Below, one piece after another: positions 41,401 to 53,400 of a stretch of 64,000 nucleotides of DNA. A program made the translations under genes and the position numbers. The DNA is from Aldrovandia affinis (taxonomy: Eukaryota; Chordata; Actinopteri; Notacanthiformes; Halosauridae): positions 3,393,001 through 3,457,000 of the forward strand of contig JAINUG010000031.1 of NCBI GenBank assembly GCA_029706075.1. The letters are read 5' to 3'. How positions within the stretch are numbered: the first letter of the stretch is position 1; each line of letters starts with the position of its first letter. A model generated the notes under the pieces. The model saw only the letters and a list, made by a program, of their open reading frames with translations. It made no database searches and was not told the DNA's origin.

Positions 41401-44400
41401 TTACTGAGGGAGTTTCCACAATTATTCTTTGTTCTTGTTTATATACACTCAGTGGCCACTTTATTAGGTACACCTTTCTAGTACTGGGTAGGACCCCCCT
41501 TTGCCCCCAGAACAGCCTGAATTCTTTGTGGCATGGATTCAACAAGGTGCTGGAAATATTCCTCAGAGATTCTGGTTCATGTTGATATGATGGCATCACG
41601 CAGTTGCTGCAGATTTGTCAGCTGCACATTCATGTTGCGAATCTCCCGTTCCACCACATCCCAAGGGCGTTCTATTGGACTGAGATCTGGTGACTGTGGA
41701 GGCCATTGGAGTACGCTGAACTCATTGTCATGTTTGTGGAACCAGCTTGAGATGACGTATGCTTTGTGACATGGCGCATTACCCTGCTGGAAGTAGCCAT
41801 TAGAAGATGGGTAGACTGTGGCCATAAAGGGATGCACATGGTCAGCAACAAGACTCAGGTAGGCTGTGGCATTTAAACGATGCTCAATTGGGATTAAGGG
41901 GCCTAATGTGTGCCAAGAAAACATTCCCCTCACCATTACACCACCACCACCAGCCTGAACCGTTGACACAAGGCAGGATGGATGTATGGATTCATGTTGT
42001 TTACACCGAATTCTGACCCTACCTACTGCAGAAATTGAGATTCGTCAGACCAGGCAACATTTTTCCAATCGTCAACTGTTCAGTTTTGGTGAGCCTGTGC
42101 CCACTGTAGCCTCACTTTCCTGTTCTTAGCTGACAGGAGTGGAGTCCGGTGTGGTCTTCTGCTGTTGTAGCCCACCCACTTCAAGGTTTGATGTGTTGTG
42201 CGTTCAGAGATGCTCTTCTGCATACCACTGTTGTAAGGCATGGCTATTTGAGTTACTGTCGCTTTCCCGTCAGCTTGAACCAGTCTGACCATTCTCCTCT
42301 GACCTCTCTCATTAACATGGTGTTTTTGCCCACAGAGCTGCCGCTCACTGGATGTTTTTTGTTTTTCGCCTCATTCTCTGTAATCTCTAGAGACTGTTGT
42401 GTGTGAAAATCCCATGAGATTAGCAGTTTCTGAGATACTCACACCACCCCGTCTGGCACCAACAATCATTCCACGGTAAAAGTCACTTTTCTTCCCCATT
42501 CAGATTTTTGGTCTGAACAACAACTGAACCTCTTGACCATGTCTCCATGCTTTTATGCATTGAGTTTCTGCCACGTGATTGGCTGATTATATAATTGCAT
42601 TAACGAGCAGGTGTACACGTGTACTTAATAAAGTAGCCACTGAGTGTACATCCACACGCCAATGTAAACAATGCCATTGAGCACATTACAAACACTGTCA
42701 ACAAACTGGATGCGATATCTCAAGATGCCCCAAAATTCATTCTGGGTGATTTCAACAGCTGTTCGCTAAGCAGTGATGAAAACATACCATAAGTATGTCA
42801 CATGCAACACGCGTCTTGTAAAGACCATTGACTTGTGCTATGGGTCAGTTCCTGGAGCATACAGGGCCCTCTCACTGTCCCCACTAGGCTCCGCTGACTG
42901 TAATGCCATCCTTCTAGCCCGTACTTACAAACCCGTAGTGAAGCGTGCTGTGCCAATGACCAGGGCTGTAAAACTGTGGTCAGAATCGAACATCGATCCC
43001 CTTAAAGGATGTTTCGATTGCACAGATTTTTTTTTGGTTGCCGAAAGTTGTTCTGACCTGAACGAACATATTGATGTTGTCTCTTCTTATATTACATTCT
43101 GTGTGGATAATGTCATCCCTTCAAAAACCGTCACTATCTTCCCCAATAACAAGCCATGGGTGACCAAAGAAGTAAAATCCATTCTAAACAAGAAAAAGAG
43201 AATGTTTTATTCTGGAACACAAGAAGAGAAAAAGCAAATAAACAAGGAGGTGAAAAACGCCGTACGACGTCTAAAAATGACATACAGGAATAAAGTGGAA
43301 CATAAATTTAAAGAAGGCAACCTTTCTACATGGCAATAAATATGATCAAGGAACAACGACCTGTAATGATTGTAGGGAGTGATAAGGAGACACTCCCAAA
43401 AGACTGGAATGTATTTTTCACTCGTTTTGAGAAAAACAACTTTGAAGCACAACTCTCTGACATCAAACAGCTCTGCCCTGACACTCCGCTGAACATATCG
43501 ACAGACTGTGTGACGTCATGGCTTAGAGCAAGGCACGTGAACAAAGCTCCTGGGCCTGCTGGCGTATGTGGGCGGACCCTGAAATCCTGTGCGGACCAAC
43601 TGGGCTCAGTGTTCCAACAGCTGTTCCAACGCTTGCTGGATACAGCGATTGTCCCTGCCACAATTCACAGTCATCCCTATCCCCAAAAAGGAGAGACCTA
43701 GGTCTCTAAACGACCTCAGACGCATTGCATTGACCCCATTGGTAATGAAGATTTTTGAAAAAATAATAACATCCTGCATCCTACTGAAACAAAACTGGAC
43801 CCCCTGCAGTTCGCCCAAAAACTATGTCAGGCTCCTATTTGCTGATTTCTCCTCAGATTTTAACGCTATGGAATCCCATATTTTAGCTGAGAAACTTTTA
43901 TCCAGTTTGAATCATATTATCTTCTGGATTATCAACTTTTTAACAAACCACACACAGACAGTCATGGTAAATGGCAACTTCTCGAACATCCTGCACACAA
44001 ACACTGGGTCCCCTCAAGGATGCATGCTAAATCCGCTGCTCTTCATTCTCTACATGGATGATTGCAGAAGCTTACACCCGGACCGCTTTTTGGTAAAGTT
44101 TGCAGATGACACTGTTCTACTCTCACTTCTTTCATCTCAAGGCCAAGGGCATGGACCTGCTCTGGATGATTTTGTAGAATGGTGTGACAACTCGTTCTTG
44201 GAGATGAACATTGCCAAAACCAAGGATATGATTGTTCATTTTCAAAGGCACATCCCCAACCAAACACAATCAATCATCCACGGGGAAACAGTTAACATTG
44301 TCCACACATACAAATATCTTGGCACAGGTTTTGATGAGAAACTCAATTTTACAGAAAACACGGATATCATCATCAAGAAAGGCCAACAACGGCTACACTG

Positions 44401-47400
44401 TCTGCGGAAACTGAACTCGTTTGAGGTGGACAAAAATATTTTAAGCACTTTTTATTGTATTTTTATTTAAAGCGTTTGATCTTTTTCCTTTACCTGCTGG
44501 TCCATATCCCTTGCCCAAAAGGACAAAAATCGTCTGTTGAGTTGTCAACATCAGTTCCAAAATCATTGGCATCCTCCAGAGAAACCTCAGTGAGTTCCAC
44601 TCCCAACAGACACTCAGAAAAGCCACTGCAATTCTGGAAGATGTTTCCCACATTCTCCACCCTAAATTTGCCCTGGTCCCATTGCCCTGGAGACACTTTC
44701 TGGTACCTCACTGCAGGACAAACAGGAGGGGAAAAATTGTTCCAGAAGCAATCAGGCTTTTAAATGAAGACCCCTCCTTTTAGCATCATTATGGACTAAA
44801 AGCAAGTTGTACTTTTGCACTTTTGCAGATTAAAATCTGTCATTTTAATCTGTATTTTAACCACTATATTACCTGTTTGATGTTGTCTGTACTGATGTAT
44901 GTACAGTGAGCACCATAATTCATTGGACAGTGAATTGTTATTTTGGTTCTGTACCCTTTGCATTTGAACTCCTCAGCACTTTGAGTTCGAAAGGATACAA
45001 TGACAATGAGGTTGAAGTGCAGACTGTCAGCTTTAATTTTCATTTTAGGGTATTTTCATCCATATCGGATGAACCGTTTAGAAATGACAACACCTTTTGT
45101 ACGTGGTCCCCCCATTTTAAGGTAGTACAAGTATTTGTTGAACTGGTTTCACAGATGTGTTTCGTTAGGCAGGTGTATTCATTTGTGTCGTTAGTGAATG
45201 CAGAAGAGAGCTGTTGATGTCTAGTCTTGATTCTAGACTTTGCAATTGCTTTGGAGATTGTTGTTGGGGTGTGACAACATGAGGAAGACAGCAGTGTCGA
45301 TGCAAATTAAGCTGGCCGTAATAAGGCTCAGAAATAAAAATCAATCGATCAGGAACATTGCAAAAACCCTGGGCATGCCCAGGTCAACAGTTTGGTTCAT
45401 CATTAACAAGAAAAAAACAACTGGTGAACTCAATTATGTCAAAAGACCCAGTAGATCGAGGAAGAACACTGTAGTGGATGACCGGAGAATACTCTCTATG
45501 GTGAAGAAAGCCCCCCTGACAATGGCCCAACCGATCAAAAACACTCTCCTAGATGCAGGTGCAGATGTGTCAAAGTCTACCATACATAGAAGACTACACC
45601 AGCAGGACTACAGAGGGTACACTACAAGATGCAAACCACTGATAAGCCTGAAGAACAGAAAGGCGAGATTACAGTTTGCTAAAAAGCAGCTAAAAGAGCC
45701 CCAAGAGTTCTGGAACAAAAGCTTCTGGGCAGATGAGACAAAGATTAATATGTAGAGTGATGGAAAGAGGAAAGTGTGGAGAAAAAAAGGAAATGCGCAT
45801 GATCCAACGCATACCACCTCATCCGTGAAACATGGTGGAGGGGGTGTTATGACTTGGGCCTGTATGGCTGCCAGTGGAACGGGCTCACTTGTCTTCATCG
45901 ATGATGTGGCTGCAGACAGAAGTAGGACAATGAATTCTGAAGTCTACAGAAATATTTTATCTGCTCAGATAAAACCAATTGCCTCCAAACTCATTGGACG
46001 GCACTTCATCATGCAACAAGACAATGACCTGAAACATACTGCTAGAGCAACGAAGGGGTTTTTGACGGCCAAAAAGTGGAAAATCCTTGACTGGCCGATC
46101 TGAATCCAATTGAACATGCATTTTACATGCTGAAGAGGAGACTGAAGGCAAGAAGTCCCCGAAACAAGCAGGAACTAAAGATGGCTGCAGTACAGGCCTG
46201 GCAGAGCATCACCAGGGAAGATACCCAGTGTCTGGTGATGTCTATGTGTTGCAGACTTCATGCATGTGTTGCAGTCATTGCATGCAAAGGATATGCGACC
46301 AAACATTAAAAATTACTTTATTCTACATTATGTTAAACTGTCCAATGAATTATGGTGCCTGAAAATGGGGGGGGGAACTATGTACAAAAGGTTCTATAAT
46401 TTCTAAACGGTTTATCCGATATGGATGAAAATACCCTCAAATTAAAGCTGACAGTATGCACTTCAACATTGTATCCTTTCAATCTCAAGTGCTAGAGTAC
46501 AGAACCAAAATAACAAAAAATGTGTCACTGTCCAATGAATTATGGTGCTCACTGTATGTGTCTGCTACTGAATGTTGTCTTGCTGTGTCTCTGTTTCTGT
46601 TTTGCATCAACATTGGCTTTGCTCTATAATTAATTGCCCCATGTGGGATAAATAAAGTTCTATTGAATAGAATTGAATTGAATGAATACACTCATGGAAT
46701 TGTGGATAAATAATCAGAATCCAAGTTTTACTCTCAAGTACCTCAGTCAGTAAAGGTGTTCACCACGGGCACAGGTTGGGCCCTATAACCTAGACATCTA
46801 AGTTTCAAGCCTGAGCTGTCATATGACTAAGACCAGAGGTTGGCAGTGGTGAGACACAATTGGCTTTATCCTGCCATTGGTAAGTTGGGTTTAAGATGAC
46901 CAGGGTTAGGCTGCTGTGTGGCTCATCCTGTTAAGGCACTGGTGTGTGTGTGGATGAGTTCCACAGTCTCGTATCAAATCCAGACCATGCCAGTGCTGAC
47001 TGTAGCCAGCAGCCCTGCAGGGCAACGCATAATTGGCAGTAGCGTCACACAGGGAGGGAGGGATTAAGTCGGTCTGTGTCTCACCATGCACCAGCGACCC
47101 CTGCTGGTCAATCGGGCATCAACAGTCTGTAGGTATAAAACATACATCAGGTGCTGCTTGTATGGGTGCATTTTGCACAGTGGTGACTCAGGGGTTAAGA
47201 AAGACTTAAAATAGAATCAAAGTTTTACCTACTCTAAAATAGCATAGATTGTGGAGGGGTTTTAGGTGCAGTGAACCACAAATACTTGATTTAACTGTCA
47301 CAGTAAAAAAAAATCATATCTGATCAAATAATTATTAGAATTCAAATAATTTGACCTTGTTCTAAAGAATTTTTTTTAAATGAATAAACAGTAATATTGG

Positions 47401-50400
47401 ATATGTGCATATGCTTTGCATTAGGAGGCTGCTAACTGTAATGATTAGAATAAGAGCTTCAGGGAGGGGTTGGATATTGGAGGAGCATTTAAGATGTATA
47501 ACCGTTGGTGCTATGTATTTCACTTGCCTTTTAACTTACTGGTGAATATCCTATGTTTCAGCTCCACAGTCTAAACAAAAAAAAAGTCCCCAGGAATCTG
47601 AATCATCGCTTAACATGAATTTAACGTGAAGAGCTGGCATTGTGCTCTTCTGATGTTTAATAGGTCACAACCTTTGAAATGAGTTACAACCTAAGGCATC
47701 TGTGTCATTCTTTCTGAATTGCAGCAATTACTGTAAATGCTACAGGTGTCTGTATCAATAAATCATTCTGCTTAAATCCAATGCAAAACAAGCAGTAATT
47801 GACAAATATTGCATTCAAATGAAACTTAATGTATCTTCTTAGCACACACGCCCTAACGCACGGCATCTCAAGTAGCCTGAAGTTACTTTTGGTAATTATC
47901 CATTCATACTGCTGGACATTTACTGGAGTAATTTAGATTACGGTAAGATCAATCGACGGTACAAGCAGCACCGCCCCCCCTCCCCAGGGTATTGAGCTTG
48001 CAGTCTGCAAGACCAGCTACATAGTAACTACTGCACCACACTGCCTCCTACTTTCAGAGAGGAAGAGAGGGAGGTGAGAGAATGTGAACCTCTGCCCTGT
48101 ACAACATCACTCTTTCAACACTGCATTGTGCTCATTCTACTACCAAGTTTACAAGTGCATTAAAATAAAGTTTAGGAATACCCATAAAGTGAGGTAAATC
48201 AATGTTTTCATGAACAGCAGTACTGGGGCCAGGGCTTGGGGGGAGGTCTAAATACTCCCCTGTAAGGTGGGCATGTAGGGTCAGGATTATCCCAGAGCTA
48301 GCATTCCGTCATAATTCAGTCCATGACAGTTTAATGGCACTAGCTGTCACATGTTGGGAACATGAGGAGGGAAAGTGAGGTCCTGGAGGCTTTGCAGAAT
48401 GCAGCATCAGTGATAATCACAGGATTACAATGATCTGCCTGTCAGTGCTGCTGTAAAATACTGTACAGTCAGGGAATTTCATATGTCGACTACCCAAGAT
48501 GTTATAAATGAAAGGCCCTACTTTGCATGAGCTGTGCTGACATTTAATTAAGGCCATGCCTGAAGGGGTTAATTATTTCAAGATGTGTTTTACAGTCATA
48601 GAGGGGCTGTCAATTAAAGACACAGTGGGGCTGGGATAAGTCTAACTTGCCCCAGCTGTAATTACATTGACATATTTGGCAGCCCTAGAGCATATCTGTA
48701 ATGTAGAACGTAAGGTTTTCTGTTTTGTTGGGCTGTTCTATAAGTGCTCAACACAAATAAAACTGCTTGGGTGCATCTCCACCATGCCTGTGTCATGAGA
48801 GACGTCTTTACCAAAAGTGCACTCTCTCCATTTTTCAGCGACTGACTGGGAGTTTGCTTTTACACGTGAAGGCCACCAGGTCCCATTCGCCACAGCGGGA
48901 GACTGCTACAGTGCGGCCAGGTGTCCACAGGTAAGAACTGCAGGGTGCTGTCATTGCAGCTTTGCCCGGTTGTTCAATGGGAGAAGAAATGGTGTTCCAT
49001 CAGTAAGGGGAGTCACTGGACTAGGGCAAGGTTGAAAATCTGAAAGTTAAACAGATCTCTCACCATACAATCGACAGAGATTATCTGATATGCGATACAG
49101 AAGCGTCTCTTGTTACTCAAGTTAATAATCAAAAAGGCTATGTAAATGTTGGGGATCTTTTGGAACAAGGACTTGTATGTGAAATCCGTCTGCTCTGGGA
49201 CGGTAGGATTCTCCTTCTGTGAAGCTGGTGCAGTGCAGACAGAGACAGCCATAGTGCCGGAGGGTCTGTCTGAGAGCACATTTGCAAAGAATCCACCATG
49301 AGCACCCACAGATCCTGTGCATCTCCGAGCGGAGGGCACAAGACAAGCAGGCAAACATGCCAAACCCGCAACTCCGTGCAGCCTCCACGCTCTCGCCTGT
49401 GGCCGCTGCCTCTTAGACCGTGAGGAATTTACGCCGCGTTTCTCCCGTTGTGCAAGCGTCTGCTGATTTCCTCCGGGACCGGCCCGCTCCGCAGATGCGG
49501 AGGGGAGGAATGTCGGGGGAACACTATGCCGGCTTGTAGGGAAAGAGCACATTACACGTCTGGCTTTTTCACATCCATCTGCAGTGCAAACCGTAGCGCA
49601 TGTGAGGGGAATCTCAGAAGTGGTCCACGCGGCTGTCCGCAAGGGAAAGCCAGTGAAACACTGCCTTAGGTCTTCATTCATCCAAGGCATTTGGACAGAC
49701 ACTCATGAAGGGTCAAGGCCTGGCCTTGCGTCTCCCCTATGACATCGCACACTTCGAAGACACATAGAGACTGCAAATCACCACAGGGCCCCAAACTGCT
49801 GGGCAAAATAGCCCCCAATTATTAGTCGCATTTCATTCGGTGAACTGTTAACCATCCACCATTTAGGGAAAGTTTGAGATCATTTACTGTTGTCGTGTAT
49901 TATTTGAAGATAAAGGTTGCAACCCTGCCGATTTTCCATGAGTAAATGATTTACATGTGGCACTCACATTGTTTCGCAGTTTATAGAAGGATTGGCTTTG
50001 GCTAGTTTGCATAAGCAACTCTTCAACAGGCAGAGCTTGCGACCGCTGCAACTTATGAAGCAGCACTACTGCCACCTACTGTAAATCCCTGTTAAACAGC
50101 ACTAGTTTCACAGACATTCCCAAGGGTATTTTATGTGACATCTTGACCTTGGTGACCTCCCACACCAGGAATATATTTTTACCCATTCTATATGGGTGTC
50201 TCTTTGTCAAAGGTATGTGGAACTTTCATCCCGTGGCAGTCCAATGATGGCTCTCTGTGCTGTGGCTTGCACTGTCTACCGACTAGCATTGCATTTTGAA
50301 TTGAAAGGAAAACTGGTGCTTCTGGAAGAGAAAATATTGAGAAATAATTGAACATTTTTGTAAACGCTGGCCTTTCTTTCATTTCTAAAGATGTATTCAT

Positions 50401-53400
50401 GCTTCAGAATCCTAAGAAAATGTATAAATCAACTTGAAACTGTAGAGCACATAGAGTATCTTCCCTAGTAATGCGAGTATTGACATTGATGAGCACAAAA
50501 GCATGAGCAACTAAACTAAATTGCCCTGTTGTCACCAATCATAGAAACCTAAACAAACATCCCAGGGGGTTTCCAAAGGTGCATACATAGTGGGCAAATA
50601 TGGCCAGTAAGGGTAACGTCAGGAAACTTTCTCAACTGACTGAGGTGAGTAAGAAATCAATAAGTAAATACTGCACCTTGTGGAGTCTGGCCCCATGTGA
50701 ACATGACTTAAAGATGAGGAATGTTACTATGTTCTAAATAGAGTCGCCAGCCAACTGTTCATCTTGTGTTTTAGGGTCGTTTTAGTATCAACCTATCTGG
50801 GACCGGTTTCCAGGTGGCTGAAGACACAAAGTGGATTTCCCAAGGAAACTATGCTGTGGCTGATATTCATAAATCACAGGTAACCCGAATGCACAATGAA
50901 TCACATTCTAACGCCACACAATCATAAAACATGTATAACTGGATACACTCAATTCACGTTCCTTATGTTGCCCTTTTTAGGGTTTTTGGTCCCACTTTAA
51001 TATATATATAATATACATTATCTAAATAGTTAAATAGTTAAAATACTGTATATGTTTTAAAAAAGCTCATATTGAGTATAAATGAGAGATGGGCATTTTG
51101 AACATTTCCTAATGCTCCAGTATGGAGCAGTAAACATTTTTGAAGACTAGAATCTTTTTTAGAATCAAGTTATTAAGCTCTAAAACATCCTAACTGTCTA
51201 AATGGAATATATAACTTTACTGAATATAACTCATTTAATCCTCATTCACTATATCATATTCTATGTCAAGAGTCAAGAGAGTATGTAATGTAAGTCAAGA
51301 GACTTACTTGAATGGAAGTCAAGAGAGTAGCCACTTTGGCTATCAGTGATAGTGTAGCTTTGGGTAAATAAAATTAGGGTAAAACAAAATTATTTAAAGA
51401 ACCAGAAAAAACTCCAAATGTCCAAATCAAGTCCAGTGGCAATCAAAAAATATTAAATCTAAATAAATGGCCTAGAAATATAAAGTACTTTACCTAGAAG
51501 CGCAAGTGTGAGTGTATCACAATAAATCACAGTTTGACAAAATAGCCACTGTAGTCCCATTTCTGGCAGGTACTGAAAAAACAATGAGGTCAAAGCTAGC
51601 CAGGTCAGAATATTTAACTTTATCAGGCAATGACTCCTTAGGGGGGTTTAAATTAAGCTCATTATTAGTTTCAGATCTAAATTCAACTAGCAGAACAATA
51701 TTATAGTTTGTAGTCCCAGAGAGAAGACCACTGGCTACTCACCATCCAAACTTCAGAACCATTTAGACTGAATGAAAGCACGTTGCATCGCTGATATTTT
51801 ATTGATTAAGTCCAGTGGGTTGCATATTGTTAGTGGAAGTAGTAATTGAGGCATAGGCGAGGGGTGTGTAAGGCTGGGGAAAGCTTAGCCTTCCCCTGGC
51901 CACGAGCATGGCGATTTATATATATTGTGGCAGACGGCTGGGGGAGATACAGGGAGTGATCATAGAAGGGAGATACATGACGACACACTGGCTCCACCCC
52001 CGAGCCTTAAATGGAGTTCCGGATAAAATAAGACGCACCGGGAAATCCTTAGTTAATGAAGACGCGGTGTTAAAAGAGAAGACCGATAATCTATCTGGCT
52101 GTAGAGTACCATAAGGGAAAAGCGTTGGAGACGAAGTGAGAGAAAGAGAGTAAAATAGTATTGTTGGATTTATTGTTTTGATCCGGACTGACTGATTACC
52201 CTGATTGTTAACAAACTGTTTTGTATGAGAACCTGGATTTGTATGGAAACTTGGAAAACGGACAAAGACTACAAGTACGGATTTTGGATTTGGATTGTTT
52301 GCCTTATTTTTCCTTTTTTTCCCGCATTTTGAGTTTTCCCTCAATAAACTCCTGTTATTTCCAGTTGACCTTCTCGTGTTGTGTTTTGTTATTGAACTTG
52401 GTCACGTGGAAACCCCACACCCCCCGTTCCCACTACATATGGCAGGCTAGCAAAAAGCTAAGTTCAATAACTAAACAGACAAGGGGAACAATGGAAGCAA
52501 TTATTAAACAACTTGTAGAGGCGAATTTGGCACAACAGGCTATGCATCGAGAGCTGATGGAGGAACAACGTCAGCAGACCGCACTGATGCGAGCCGAGCT
52601 CAGTCAGCCGGCAGCTGCCACCACCGCCGGAGCTACATCTGCAGCCGGCGCCCGTCCCAAACCCAGTTTATTTTTACTAAAGCTGACTGAGGCTGATGAC
52701 ATCGAGGCGTACTTCCAAGCCTTCGAGAGGACAGCAGTTAGGGAAAATTGGCCACAGGAACAGTGGGCCAGTCTGATTGCGCCGTTTCTGGCAGGATCCG
52801 CACAGAAAGCTTACCAGGATTTGACTCGGGGGCAAGCTACACACTATGAGGTACTGAAGAAGGAAATTTTGCGACGATACGGTTATACTTTAATTCAGCG
52901 GGCCCAGCGATTTCACAAGTGGACGTACAATCCTACAGGATCCCCCAGGTCACTGATGTCGGATCTGTTCCGATTGGCTAAGAGCTGGTTGACTTCGAGC
53001 CCTTAACTTTGAACCCCATAGAACGCATTGTGATAGATACATTTTTGCATTCTCTCCCCTTCGAAGCGATGAAACTGGCAAGTCAGGCTAACCCACAAAG
53101 TGCTGATCAGCTTATTGAACTGGTTGAAGGTCACCAGACGTCAGTAGAGGTCTTACGCAGCGGACAACCATTGAAAATAGAAACCACCACATGACCGAAG
53201 GAAAGAAAGAAGACCGATTACACCCCATGGAACGCTGCCAAGGACGGAGGAAACTCACACCCCTATTCACCGAGAAGACATCCCTTTTTAAACCTGGACA
53301 GCCTGGAGTGTTTTTAGTCTGGCGAACAAGGACACATTGCATCACAGCGTGATGTCCCGATGCCTTCAGCGTCCCTGTGGATTACTGATGTCCTGCTGGG

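Larger units (their letters stand above)
41310..46680 (+). mobile_element. Rex1-like LINE interrupted by two DNA transposons
   Basis: Endonuclease: [20 protein letters not shown] and [10 protein letters not shown] before 41445, continuing in the same frame after 42648 as [21 protein letters not shown] (catalytic GDFN) and [17 protein letters not shown]-like. Reverse transcriptase: [50 protein letters not shown] and [26 protein letters not shown], with frameshifts. The 3' end after 46556 has GGGATAAATAAAG and ATTGAATTGAA repeats. The clade (Rex1/Babar) is inferred from block sequence only. Inactive. Confidence 0.82.
40776..48838. other. Intron E29-E30 (8063 bp)
   Basis: Noncoding host sequence. 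41310-46680 is the LINE with two inserted DNA transposons. 46740-47150 may be a SINE. 47150-48838 shows nothing I can name apart from ordinary AT-rich sequence. Confidence 0.7.
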
